From NCBI RefSeq assembly GCF_000813965.1, contig NZ_JWLI01000001.1, positions 372,001-436,000 on the forward strand: DNA of 64,000 nucleotides, given 5' to 3'. Origin of the DNA: Leisingera sp. ANG-M7 (GTDB taxonomy: Bacteria > Pseudomonadota > Alphaproteobacteria > Rhodobacterales > Rhodobacteraceae). This document shows, piece after piece, positions 19,860-28,221 of the stretch (position 1 is its first letter; the number at the start of each line of letters is the position of its first letter). The notes beneath the pieces were generated by a model. That model made no database searches, was not told where the DNA came from, and saw only the letters and a list, made by a program, of their open reading frames with translations. A program made the position numbers and the translations under genes.

Positions 19860-20928
19860 CCGCCGCCGGTTTCTGGCCGGTTCAATGGCCGGTGCCGCGG
19901 GCTCCGGCGTTTTGCCCATTGCGGGAGGTCCGGGCATGGCACAGGACGGTTTCCGGGTGCCGCCGGAAGAGGCTCCGCATCAGCTGACCTTCATGCAATG
20001 GCCGGTAACGCCTGAAGTCTATGGCACCGGGCGCTACCGCAGACAGGTTCAAAACCAGATTGCGAGGATTGCCAATACTGTTGCGGAGTTCGAGCCGGTG
20101 GTGATGCTGACAGCAACAGAAGAGCACGCCCGCGCCCGGCGCAAACTGTCCGGCAAGGTGGAGCTGTGGGACATTCCTGCAGATGATCTGTGGTGCCGCG
20201 ACTCCGGTCCCTTGTTCGGGCGCGACGGGCGCGGGCAACTGTCAGTGCGGCAACTGAATTTCAACGGCTGGGGCCGTTACCATCTGCCAAATGATGAACG
20301 CATCGCTGCACGGGTGGCGGAGCGGCTGGGGCTGCCGCTGTTTGACAGTGGCATCAAGGGCGAGGCCGGCGGGGCGGAGGCGGACGGCCATGGCCTGTTG
20401 ATGGCCAATGAAAGCAGCTGGGTGAATGCTAACCGCAACCCCGGCCTGAGCCGCAGCGAAATTGAAACGGCCCTGCTGGCCGCCTATGGCGCGGACCGGA
20501 TGATCTGGGGCAAGGGCGTCAAGGGCCAGGACGTGACCGATGACCACATCGACGGGCTGGCCCGCTTCATCGGCGGAGGCCGCGTGCTGATGATGCTGGC
20601 AGAGGCGCCTGTGCCCGGCGATCCGTTTGATGCCTCCGCCCGGCAGTTGCAACGGCGCCTGCTGGAGGCGGGCCTTCAGGTGGACACCCTGCCCTGGCCC
20701 GAGGCCGGGCGGATCAGGGACGTGAACAGCCAGTGCAGCTATGTGAACTACTACGTCTGCAACGGCGGGCTGATCGCACCTGAAAGCGGCGACAGGCGCA
20801 CCGATGCGCTGGCCGCAGAGGCGCTGCGCCGCCACTATCCCGGGCGTGAACTGGTGATGCTGGACACCGATCTGCTGGCTGAGCTTGGTGGCGGCATCCA
20901 TTGCGCCACCCAGCAGATGCCCGCCTGA
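19840..20928 (+). CDS. Tat-exported agmatine deiminase family protein
   Basis: 362 residues. The N-terminus INRRRFLAGSMAGAAGSGV is a twin-arginine signal with a hydrophobic core, so the product should be periplasmic. The rest is a porphyromonas-type peptidylarginine/agmatine deiminase: DDLWCRDSGPLF near residue 107, TDDHIDGLARF near 231, and the catalytic cysteine in GGGIHCATQQMPA near 356. These enzymes turn agmatine into N-carbamoylputrescine, but most are cytoplasmic, so the substrate may differ. Its ATG lies inside dnaB, after AAGGAC, an overlap of 20 bases. Confidence 0.88.
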   Translation: MKTAAINRRRFLAGSMAGAAGSGVLPIAGGPGMAQDGFRVPPEEAPHQLTFMQWPVTPEVYGTGRYRRQVQNQIARIANTVAEFEPVVMLTATEEHARARRKLSGKVELWDIPADDLWCRDSGPLFGRDGRGQLSVRQLNFNGWGRYHLPNDERIAARVAERLGLPLFDSGIKGEAGGAEADGHGLLMANESSWVNANRNPGLSRSEIETALLAAYGADRMIWGKGVKGQDVTDDHIDGLARFIGGGRVLMMLAEAPVPGDPFDASARQLQRRLLEAGLQVDTLPWPEAGRIRDVNSQCSYVNYYVCNGGLIAPESGDRRTDALAAEALRRHYPGRELVMLDTDLLAELGGGIHCATQQMPA

Positions 20929-21032
20929 GGTGGCTGCCACAGACCGCCCAGCACCCTGAAAGCAGGCAACTATTGGCCTGTGTGGCGGGTTTTCCCACTT
21001 GACCTGCGCCCCTCCCATGTCATGAACACCGC

Positions 21033-22070
21033 ATGAGCACGGCAAAACTGACAATCAACCTGGATGCGCTGGTCACCAACTGGCGGAATCTGGATGCGCT
21101 GACCAATTGCGAGACTGCCGCAGTGGTGAAGGCGAACGGGTACGGCCTGGATGCGGGCCGGGTGGGCAAGGCGCTGGCCAAGGCCGGTGCGCGCAATTTC
21201 TTTGTGGCGGCGGCCGAAGAAGGCGGCGCGCTGCGCCGTGCGCTGGGGCCGGGCCCCGGCATCTCGGTGTTCTCCGGCCATATGGAGGGCGACGCAAAGC
21301 TGCTCAAAGATTTCCAGCTGACGCCGATGCTGAACTCGCTGGATCAGATGCTGCGCCATTTCGAAACCCTGCCGGGCCACCCGTTCGGGGTGCAGCTGGA
21401 CAGCGGCATGAACCGGCTGGGGATGGAGCACGGCGAATGGGCCGCGGTGGCAGAGATTGCCCTGGGTCAGAACCCGGTGCTGCTGATGTCGCATCTGGCC
21501 TGCGCCGATGAGCCCGCGCATGACATGAATGCGCAGCAGTTGAAGGCCTTCCGCGAAATGACGGACGGACTGGAGGTGCCGCGCTCGCTGGCGGCCACCG
21601 GCGGCATGCTGCTGGGCAAGGAGTATCATTTTGACCTCTGCCGCCCCGGTGTCGGGCTTTATGGCGGGCTGCCGTTCACCGACGCGGTGCCGGTGGTGCA
21701 GCTGGACCTGCCGGTCATTCAGGTGCGCGATATGGAACCGGGCGAAAGCGCCGGTTACGGCAATGCCTGGACCGCACAGCGCCCCAGCCGCATCGCTACC
21801 GTTGCCGCAGGTTACGCCGACGGGCTGCACCGGGCGATGGGCAAAGGCGGCATTCACGTCTACGCGGGCGAGACCCCCTGCCCCGTGGTCGGCCGCGTTT
21901 CGATGGATCTGATTACTGTGGATGTCACCGATCTGGGTGAGGTCCCGCAGATGCTGGCAATCCTCAACGAGCGTCAGACCGTCGACATGCTGGCCGACGC
22001 GGCCGGCACCATCGGCTATGAGATCCTGACCTCCTCGGGCCATCGGTCGGCGCGGACATATCTGGGATGA
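21033..22070 (+). CDS. alr: Alanine racemase
   Basis: 345 residues. PLP-dependent interconversion of L- and D-alanine for peptidoglycan. The PLP lysine lies in [16 protein letters not shown] near residues 29-44. The second-domain catalytic tyrosine is in [12 protein letters not shown] near 240, and [15 protein letters not shown] near 287 is typical. Start ATG 21033 gives [13 protein letters not shown]. It is coupled to mlaE by an ATGA overlap (22067-22070), so cell-wall and envelope-lipid genes are co-translated. dnaB and alr are often neighbours in proteobacteria. Confidence 0.96.
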   Translation: MSTAKLTINLDALVTNWRNLDALTNCETAAVVKANGYGLDAGRVGKALAKAGARNFFVAAAEEGGALRRALGPGPGISVFSGHMEGDAKLLKDFQLTPMLNSLDQMLRHFETLPGHPFGVQLDSGMNRLGMEHGEWAAVAEIALGQNPVLLMSHLACADEPAHDMNAQQLKAFREMTDGLEVPRSLAATGGMLLGKEYHFDLCRPGVGLYGGLPFTDAVPVVQLDLPVIQVRDMEPGESAGYGNAWTAQRPSRIATVAAGYADGLHRAMGKGGIHVYAGETPCPVVGRVSMDLITVDVTDLGEVPQMLAILNERQTVDMLADAAGTIGYEILTSSGHRSARTYLG

Positions 22071-22849
22071 ATCCAATCGCTCTCCTGGCCCGGCTGGGCC
22101 GCACCGCCCTGGCGGGGCTGGCGGCTGTCGGCCGCGCGGCGCTGTTTGCACTCAGCGCCTTCAGCCACATGATCCGCCCGCCCTATTACCCGCGCGAGTT
22201 CTTTCAGGCGCTGTTGAACGTCGGCTGGCTGTCGCTGCCGGTCGTCGGCCTCACCGCGATTTTCACCGGCGGCGCGCTGGCGCTGCAGATCTATGCGGGC
22301 GGCGCCCGGTTCAACGCCGAAGCCGTGGTGCCGCAGATCGTCGCCATCGGCATGGTGCGGGAACTTGGCCCGGTGCTGGTCGGGCTGATGATCGCGGCGC
22401 GCGTGACCTCCTCCATCGCGGCAGAGATTGCCACCATGAAGGTGACTGAACAGATCGACGCGCTGGTGACGCTGTCCACCCATCCGATGAAATACCTGGT
22501 GGCCCCGCGGGTGCTGGCGGCGCTGATCACGGTGCCGGTGCTGGTCGGTGTCGGCGACATCATCGGCATCATGGGCGGCTACACCGTGGCGGTACAGAAC
22601 CTCGGCTTCAACCCGGCGGCCTACCTCAAGAACACCGTCGATTTCCTGGAAGCGCTCGACATCATCTCCTCGCTGGTCAAGGGCGCGGCCTTTGGCACCA
22701 TCGCGGCGATGATGGGCTGCTATTACGGTATGCAATCGGGCCGCGGCGCGCAGGGCGTGGGCCGCGCCACCAAGGGCTCGGTGGAATCCGCCGCCGTCCT
22801 GATCCTGGCCGCCAACTTTGTCCTCACAGGGGTGTTCTTCTCGCTATGA
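22067..22849 (+). CDS. mlaE: ABC transporter permease, MlaE/YrbE family
   Basis: 260 residues, five to six membrane segments. The MlaE family permease drives phospholipid movement between inner and outer membranes. Typical blocks are [16 protein letters not shown] near 62-77, [20 protein letters not shown] near 103-122, and [10 protein letters not shown] with [13 protein letters not shown]. An amphipathic N-terminal helix (about 35 residues) precedes the first segment. It overlaps alr and mlaF by four bases each. No MlaD substrate-binding gene follows, so it must be supplied from elsewhere or this pair works differently. Confidence 0.93.
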   Translation: MNPIALLARLGRTALAGLAAVGRAALFALSAFSHMIRPPYYPREFFQALLNVGWLSLPVVGLTAIFTGGALALQIYAGGARFNAEAVVPQIVAIGMVRELGPVLVGLMIAARVTSSIAAEIATMKVTEQIDALVTLSTHPMKYLVAPRVLAALITVPVLVGVGDIIGIMGGYTVAVQNLGFNPAAYLKNTVDFLEALDIISSLVKGAAFGTIAAMMGCYYGMQSGRGAQGVGRATKGSVESAAVLILAANFVLTGVFFSL

Positions 22850-23592
22850 TCCGCATGGAAAACGTCCACAAGGCCTTTGGCGACAACCGCGTGCTGAACG
22901 GCATGAACCTGGAGATCGCCAAGGGCACTTCGATGGTGATCATCGGCGGCTCCGGCACCGGCAAGTCAGTGGCGCTGAAAAGCATCCTGGGGCTGATCCA
23001 GCCCGACTCCGGCCAGATTTACGTTGACGGCAAGCCCGCCGGATCGGGCGACCGCGACAAGTTCCTGGCGCGCTTTGGCATGCTGTTTCAGGGCGGCGCG
23101 CTGTTTGACAGCTTGCCGGTCTGGCAGAACGTCGCCTTCCGCCTGCTGCGCGGCGCGCTAAAGCGCCCGCAGGAGGAAGCCCGCGAGATCGCCATTGAAA
23201 AGCTGCGCCGGGTGGGTCTGAAGGCGAATGTCGCCGACCGGTTCCCGGCGGAACTGTCGGGCGGCATGCAAAAACGCGTCGGCCTCGCCCGCGCGATTGC
23301 CGCCGAACCTGAGATCATCTTCTTTGATGAGCCGACCACCGGCCTCGACCCGATCATGTCGGGCGTCATCAACGACCTGATCCGCGAGATCGTGGTGGAG
23401 ATGGGCGCCACAGCCATGACCATTACCCATGACATGACCTCAGTCCGGGCGATTGCCGACAATGTGGCGATGCTGCATGGCGGGGTGATCCAATGGACCG
23501 GTCCGGTGAGCGAGATGGACCAGTCGGGCGATCCCTATATGGAGCAATTCATCCACGGCCGCGCGGAGGGGCCGATCGAGGCGGTGCGGTAA
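22846..23592 (+). CDS. mlaF: ABC transporter ATP-binding protein, MlaF family
   Basis: 248 residues. Walker A GGSGTGKSVALK near residue 35, Q-loop LFQGGALFDSLPVWQNV near 82 (the extended form typical of MlaF), signature ELSGGMQKRVGLARAIA near 138, Walker B IIFFDEPTTGLDP near 158, and H-loop THDM near 195. It powers lipid transport with the MlaE-like permease encoded just upstream. The C-terminus (MEQFIHGRAEGPIEAVR) matches MlaF proteins. It is the last clearly coupled gene of the alr operon. Confidence 0.94.
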   Translation: MIRMENVHKAFGDNRVLNGMNLEIAKGTSMVIIGGSGTGKSVALKSILGLIQPDSGQIYVDGKPAGSGDRDKFLARFGMLFQGGALFDSLPVWQNVAFRLLRGALKRPQEEAREIAIEKLRRVGLKANVADRFPAELSGGMQKRVGLARAIAAEPEIIFFDEPTTGLDPIMSGVINDLIREIVVEMGATAMTITHDMTSVRAIADNVAMLHGGVIQWTGPVSEMDQSGDPYMEQFIHGRAEGPIEAVR

Positions 23593-23702
23593 AGCTTCCC
23601 CGTTCAGGAAATACCGTAACTGTGGACTTTCACCGGACCAGCTCACTTGAATTTTCAACCAAACCAATCAGGTGCCGAGTGAATTCATCTTGAGGTATAA
23701 TT

Positions 23703-24395
23703 TTGAAACCGTCATTAGCGTTCGGAGATCTAATCGGGGCACTGCTTACCCCTATTTTTGAAGCAATTTTCGCATTCCTTCAGGGCGTCCTGGCCTTTTT
23801 CATAGAGCTATTGGCACCCTTTCTCTTTCCTGTTTTCGAGTTCATAGGCGCTGTCATAAGCGGCCTTTTTCTGATGGTGACTTCTCTTGTTTGGGGGGTC
23901 ATCGAAGCGCTTGGCATGGCGCAGCAGGCGCGCGGGCTTTCGCTGGCAGCCTACGCCCTGTCCGCAGCAGGTTTTGTGTACCTGCTGTACGGGTTTATGT
24001 TTGGCGGGTTATCCTCGCAGGAAATGTATTACCCGGGCTGGGCCGTCCTCTCCGCTTTGTCGATCGCGGTCTTTGGCTTGCTTCTTGGCTGGGTTCTTTT
24101 TGACCCTCCAGAGGACCGCCGCGGGCACCGGAAGGAAGAAGGCAAGCAGGAAGCAGAACAAGGTAAGGACGCTTCGAATTCAGGCAGGAGGCTGAGACTC
24201 CGTCATGCTCTGGTATTCTTTGCTGCCGGATGTCTGACGGCCTGGGGCCTTGTCTGGTACACAACACCGCGAGCGACCAGCCTTCCACCATGCACGACCA
24301 GCGGCAAGCTGCGGAATTTCGCAGCTGATGCCCTCGGCAAACATGGCAAGGAGCTTACCGCGGACATGGTGGGCAACCGGAATTGCACTGACTAA
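23703..24395 (+). CDS. Multi-pass membrane protein of unknown function
   Basis: 230 residues. Several hydrophobic segments cover residues 5-75 (dense in Phe, Leu and Ile), 82-102, 112-130 and 166-183; a charged, Glu/Lys-rich loop (DRRGHRKEEGKQEAEQGKD) separates the last two. The C-terminus has CTTSGKLRN and ends NRNCTD. In-frame TGA at 23691 excludes earlier starts, so TTG 23703 is used, with GAGG seven bases upstream. The stretch 23761-23820 has 29 G+C in 60 bases, below its neighbours, suggesting insertion. No family recognised. Confidence 0.7.
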   Translation: MKPSLAFGDLIGALLTPIFEAIFAFLQGVLAFFIELLAPFLFPVFEFIGAVISGLFLMVTSLVWGVIEALGMAQQARGLSLAAYALSAAGFVYLLYGFMFGGLSSQEMYYPGWAVLSALSIAVFGLLLGWVLFDPPEDRRGHRKEEGKQEAEQGKDASNSGRRLRLRHALVFFAAGCLTAWGLVWYTTPRATSLPPCTTSGKLRNFAADALGKHGKELTADMVGNRNCTD

Positions 24396-24416
24396 ATTGC
24401 GCGTCTGAGACATAGA

Positions 24417-24878
24417 ATGAACAAAAACCTGATAAAGATTGCGACCCTCTCCCTGCTGATCCTCTACCCCGTCGCCTGGTTTGCGCCGCTGATGCGTGCG
24501 GGTCTGCTGCCGATCTTCGGCCTGAGCGAGATCTCGGTCATCACCGGCCTGCAAAGCCTTTGGGGCAGCGACGCGGTGCTGGCGCTGATCGTCACCTTCT
24601 TTGCGATCTTTGCCCCCTACCTCAAAACCATCGGCACCGCGCTGGTGCAGTGGCAGCTGATGGACGCCCGCGTGCAGAAAGTGCTGCATGTGCTGGGCAA
24701 GCTGGCAATGGCCGATATTTTCCTGATCGCGCTCTACATCACACTGGCCAAGGGCATTGGCCTGGCAACCATCGAGACCGCCTGGGGGCTTTACATGTTC
24801 ACCGCCTGCATTCTGGCCTCGATTGTGCTGGGGATGCTGACGGAGCGCGCGGCCGAAGCAGCGCAGGAGATGCGTTAA
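24417..24878 (+). CDS. PqiA-like (paraquat-inducible protein A) membrane protein
   Basis: 153 residues with four membrane segments. It starts KIATLSLLILYPVAWFAPLM and continues with LSEISVITGLQSLWGSDAVL and LGKLAMADIFLIALYITLAK, the pattern of single-domain PqiA proteins. The zinc-ribbon cysteines found in full-length PqiA are absent. PqiA partners MCE-type PqiB in envelope lipid transport, so its nearness to mlaEF fits an envelope role. Function otherwise unproven. Confidence 0.82.
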   Translation: MNKNLIKIATLSLLILYPVAWFAPLMRAGLLPIFGLSEISVITGLQSLWGSDAVLALIVTFFAIFAPYLKTIGTALVQWQLMDARVQKVLHVLGKLAMADIFLIALYITLAKGIGLATIETAWGLYMFTACILASIVLGMLTERAAEAAQEMR

Positions 24879-25027
24879 GCCCTTGATCCGGCGGAAAACC
24901 GCTCCATTTCATAGTGCCGGACAAGTGAAAACGCATCGACATGGGACCGGCAAGCTGCGCCCGGATCGGGCATTCCCCCTGCCCCGTCGGCCCCGTGGGG
25001 ACATGTGCATCTGCTGGAGGGGGGCCT

Positions 25028-25810
25028 ATGGCCGGCATTCAATCCATCCTGTTCATCGCGCAGACCGCGCTCATGCGGTTTGCCTTTGCACTGATCTGCC
25101 TGGCCGCCGCGGCGATGCTGGCGGCAACCACACTGTCGGCCCTGGGCGTTTGGCCCTGGCTGTCACTGCAGGCGGGCCTGGGCGGCGAACCGATGCCGCA
25201 GGCCGGAATGGCCGCCCAGATCGCGTTGACCGCATTGGCGGTGATGCTGGCGTTCTTTCTGCCCGCCAACGGGCGCATCATGGCGCTGGAAACCTCGCAC
25301 CGGCGGTTTTCCATGAACATGGAGGACGTGCTGCAGGCCTATCAGTTGGCCCATGCCGGCGACCGCGCAGGCGTGTTCACCCTGACCTCCGAGTTTGATG
25401 CGGTGAAGGAACGGCTGGCGTTCATGCGGGATCATCCTGACCTGCAGGGGCTGGAGCCGGATGTGCTGGAAGTGGCCGCGCAGATGAGCCAGGTGAGCCG
25501 CGAGCTGGCGGAGACCTATTCAGATGCCAAAGTGGCTCGCGCCCGCCAGTTTTTGAAGCAGCGGCAAGAAGAGCTGGAGATCTTCAAGGCGCGGCTGGAG
25601 GACGCCCAGATCATCATGCATGAGCTGCGCCAGTGGACCCGCGACGTGGAGATCGAAGAGAGCATCGCCAAGTCGCATCTGGGCCGGCTGCGCGGCGAGT
25701 TGTTTGAACTGCTGCCGGAACTGTCGGCGCAGTTGCAGGGCCAGCCGGACGGCTCGGACCCGGAAGGCGGCAGCGTGGTGCCGATCCAGCCGCCGCGCCG
25801 CGCCGACTGA
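25028..25810 (+). CDS. Membrane-anchored coiled-coil protein
   Basis: 260 residues. Two hydrophobic segments (about 12-43 and 60-77) are followed by a long helical, charged region from residue 90 to 235 with heptad character (ARQFLKQRQEELEIFKARLE, then DVEIEESIAKSHLGRLRGEL) and a Pro-rich end. Relatives in Rhodobacterales are sometimes called DNA repair protein, probably only because radA is next; nothing in the sequence supports that. ATG 25028 has TGGAGGGGGGCCT upstream. It lies 65 bases before radA, so co-transcription is likely. Confidence 0.75.
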   Translation: MAGIQSILFIAQTALMRFAFALICLAAAAMLAATTLSALGVWPWLSLQAGLGGEPMPQAGMAAQIALTALAVMLAFFLPANGRIMALETSHRRFSMNMEDVLQAYQLAHAGDRAGVFTLTSEFDAVKERLAFMRDHPDLQGLEPDVLEVAAQMSQVSRELAETYSDAKVARARQFLKQRQEELEIFKARLEDAQIIMHELRQWTRDVEIEESIAKSHLGRLRGELFELLPELSAQLQGQPDGSDPEGGSVVPIQPPRRAD

Positions 25811-25875
25811 CGTGCCGCAGGCCGCAGCGCGCAGCCCCTTGAACAAAAGGGAAACATCTGCCACTGATCTGAGCC

Positions 25876-27237
25876 ATGGCAAAAACATCTTTCTCCTGCT
25901 CCGCCTGCGGGGCCAGCTTTTCGAAATGGTCGGGCCGCTGCGAGGGCTGCGGCGAGTGGAACACCATCACCGAGGATCAGGGGCTGTCCTCCGGCCCTTC
26001 CAAGAAATCCCTGGGCGTCAAACGCGGCCGTACCATCCAGCTGACCGATTTGTCGGCGCGGGAAACCCCGCCGCCGCGGGCCTGCTGCGGCGTGGGGGAA
26101 CTGGACCGGGTGCTGGGCGGCGGCCTTGTTGCGGCCTCGGCCATTCTGGTGGGCGGCGATCCGGGCATAGGCAAGTCCACCCTGCTGCTGCAGGCGGCAG
26201 CGCGGTTTGCCCAGGCTGGCGTCAAGACCGTCTATGTCAGCGGCGAGGAGGCATCGGCCCAGGTGCGGATGCGGGCACAGCGGCTGGGGCTGGCGGATGC
26301 GCCGGTGCAGTTGGCGGCCGAAACCAACCTGCGCGACATCCTGACGACGCTGGAAGCGGAGCGGCCGCAGCTGGCCATTATCGACTCCATCCAGACCATG
26401 TGGGCCGACCATGTGGACAGCGCGCCGGGATCGGTCAGCCAGGTGCGCGCCGCCGCGCATGAGCTGACCACATTTGCCAAGCGGCACGGGATTTCCATTA
26501 TCATGGTCGGCCATGTCACCAAGGAGGGCCAGATCGCAGGTCCCCGCGTGGTCGAGCATATGGTCGACACGGTTCTGTACTTCGAAGGCGAGCGCGGCCA
26601 TCAGTTCCGAATCCTGCGGGCAGTCAAGAACCGCTTTGGCCCGGCGGATGAGATCGGCGTGTTCGAGATGACCGGCAGCGGCCTGAGCGAGGTGATCAAC
26701 CCCTCTGCCCTGTTCCTGTCGGAGCGCGGCGAGCCAAGCCCCGGGTCGGTGGTGTTTGCTGGTATCGAGGGCACCCGGCCGGTGCTGGTCGAGATGCAGG
26801 CGCTCATTGCGCCCTCCCCCCATTCGCAGCCCCGGCGGGCCGTGGTCGGCTGGGACTCGTCACGCCTTGCGATGATCCTGGCCGTTTTGGAAGCGCGCTG
26901 CGGTATCCCCTTTGCGGGCCTGGACGTCTATCTGAACGTCGCCGGCGGCATGAAAATCTCAGAGCCCGCCGCCGACCTCGCCGTGGCGGCGGCGCTGCTG
27001 AGCGCGCGGGAAGACGTCGCCCTGCCCGCAGACACGGTGGTTTTCGGAGAAATTTCGCTATCAGGCGCCCTCCGGCCCGCCCCGCAGACCGAAAACAGGT
27101 TGAAAGAGGCGCAAAAACTTGGTTTCACGGCGGCGATTGCCCCTGGCGGCAGCAAAACCGTGTCCGTAAACGGCCTGAACCTCAGAAAGTCGGGCGATCT
27201 GGCAGGTTTTGTTGGCGAATTCTTCGGGGCCGGTTAA
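25876..27237 (+). CDS. radA: DNA repair protein RadA
   Basis: 453 residues. RadA helps process recombination intermediates by promoting branch migration. The N-terminal zinc finger is CSACGASFSKWSGRCEGCGE (residues 9-28). Walker A is GGDPGIGKSTLLLQ near 93. The RadA-specific KNRFG motif is in RAVKNRFGPADEIG near 251, and the Lon-like C-terminal domain runs from about 280 (PRRAVVGWDSSRLAMILAVL). All motifs are intact and the length is normal. cvpA follows after 42 bases. Confidence 0.97.
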   Translation: MAKTSFSCSACGASFSKWSGRCEGCGEWNTITEDQGLSSGPSKKSLGVKRGRTIQLTDLSARETPPPRACCGVGELDRVLGGGLVAASAILVGGDPGIGKSTLLLQAAARFAQAGVKTVYVSGEEASAQVRMRAQRLGLADAPVQLAAETNLRDILTTLEAERPQLAIIDSIQTMWADHVDSAPGSVSQVRAAAHELTTFAKRHGISIIMVGHVTKEGQIAGPRVVEHMVDTVLYFEGERGHQFRILRAVKNRFGPADEIGVFEMTGSGLSEVINPSALFLSERGEPSPGSVVFAGIEGTRPVLVEMQALIAPSPHSQPRRAVVGWDSSRLAMILAVLEARCGIPFAGLDVYLNVAGGMKISEPAADLAVAAALLSAREDVALPADTVVFGEISLSGALRPAPQTENRLKEAQKLGFTAAIAPGGSKTVSVNGLNLRKSGDLAGFVGEFFGAG

Positions 27238-27279
27238 AGTCGCAAAAAATTTGAGATCGCAGGCAAACGGGCGAGGGAC

Positions 27280-27834
27280 ATGGAAGGTTTCACAATTATC
27301 GACGGGGTCGTGGCCCTGGTCATCGTGGTATCGGCGCTGCTGGCCTATTCGCGCGGTTTCGTGCGCGAGGCGATGGCGATTGCCGGCTGGATCGCCGCAG
27401 GTGTTCTCGCCTTCATCTTCGCGCCGCAGGTGGAACCGCTGATGGCGGAAATCCCGGTGATCGGCGACTTCATCGCCGACAGCTGCGAGCTTTCGATCAT
27501 TGCTGCCTTTGCCGCGGTGTTTGCCCTGGCGCTGATCGTGGTCTCCTTCTTCACGCCGCTGTTTTCCACCCTTGTGCAGCGTTCTGCACTTGGCGGGCTG
27601 GATCAGGGGGCCGGTTTCTTCTTCGGCGTCCTGCGCGGCATTCTTCTGATCGCGATTGCCTTCTTCCTCTATGATGTGGTGATGACCGGGCAGAGCTTCA
27701 CAATCGTTGACGAAAGTCGCTCTGCCGAGGTGTTCGAGCGCCTGACAGGCAAGATCGAAGAGCGCAATCCCGAGCAGGCCCTTGGCTGGGTGACGCAGCA
27801 ATATGAGGCACTGATCGGGGCCTGCGGCCAGTAA
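27280..27834 (+). CDS. cvpA: CvpA family membrane protein
   Basis: 184 residues with four membrane segments. It starts MEGFTIIDGVVALVIVVSAL and has AYSRGFVREAMAIAGWIAAG near 25-44 and GALDQG-like GGLDQGAGFFFGVLRGILLI near 105-124, the CvpA signature. CvpA is linked to colicin V production and envelope stress in enterics; the precise role is unknown. In many proteobacteria cvpA directly precedes purF; here purF is 3.7 kb further on. A terminator follows at 27867. Confidence 0.92.
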   Translation: MEGFTIIDGVVALVIVVSALLAYSRGFVREAMAIAGWIAAGVLAFIFAPQVEPLMAEIPVIGDFIADSCELSIIAAFAAVFALALIVVSFFTPLFSTLVQRSALGGLDQGAGFFFGVLRGILLIAIAFFLYDVVMTGQSFTIVDESRSAEVFERLTGKIEERNPEQALGWVTQQYEALIGACGQ

Positions 27835-27866
27835 TTCCTAAGGATTACCACCTTCAGACAGATACG

Positions 27867-27891
27867 CGGGCGTCCATGGGGCGCCCGTTTT
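27867..27891 (+). terminator. Terminator after cvpA
   Basis: CGGGCG (27867-27872) pairs with CGCCCG (27882-27887), followed by TTTTGC. A short but GC-only stem at the end of the dnaB-to-cvpA run. Confidence 0.7.
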
Positions 27892-27917
27892 GCTTGAAAT
27901 TCAATGCGTTCACACAG

Positions 27918-27926
27918 TTATCCACA
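27918..27926 (+). promoter_or_regulatory. DnaA box
   Basis: TTATCCACA, a perfect match to TTATNCACA, 38 bases before the CtrA site at 27964. The pair recalls CtrA/DnaA-coregulated promoters. Confidence 0.5.
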
Positions 27927-27963
27927 GGATGCGGCGGGTAGCCGTTAACACCGCAAATTCACA

Positions 27964-27979
27964 TTAACGCTTTGTTAAC
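27964..27979 (+). promoter_or_regulatory. CtrA-binding site, full consensus
   Basis: TTAACGCTTTGTTAAC equals the consensus TTAA-N7-TTAAC. Further TTAAC words occur at 27948 and about 28069. The likely target is the Hint-domain gene at 28222. Confidence 0.65.
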
Positions 27980-28221
27980 CAAAGAGAATCGGACTTCTAA
28001 GGCCGATAGGTCGCGTCTCAAAAATTGCGTCAATCCTTAATAAATCCTCAGCCCGCACCGTAAAAAGGTTAACAATACCCCTGAAAACGCAGTTTTTGTC
28101 CCCAAAAAATCGCCTCATCCCGAAATGCGACGCACCCCTGCCCCAATTTGGTCCCAATTCGGGGGCCACATGGCTTCAACGGCAAAACGCCGGGACGAAG
28201 ACGCTCAGAAGGGACGCTACA

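Larger units (their letters stand above)
27835..28221. other. Regulatory intergenic region before the Hint gene
   Basis: 387 bases, visibly more A+T-rich than the flanks. From left to right it holds a terminator, a perfect DnaA box, several TTAAC words including a perfect CtrA site, and a long untranslated leader before the Hint gene. No gene is supported. Confidence 0.6.

Noticed and set aside
20970-22151. 393-codon minus-strand open frame opposite alr
   Set aside because: Shadow of alr; no motif and it crosses a gene boundary.
27918-27979. Replication origin, because a DnaA box and CtrA site are adjacent
   Set aside because: Only one perfect DnaA box was seen, and dnaA, hemE or parAB genes are absent; a promoter explains it better.
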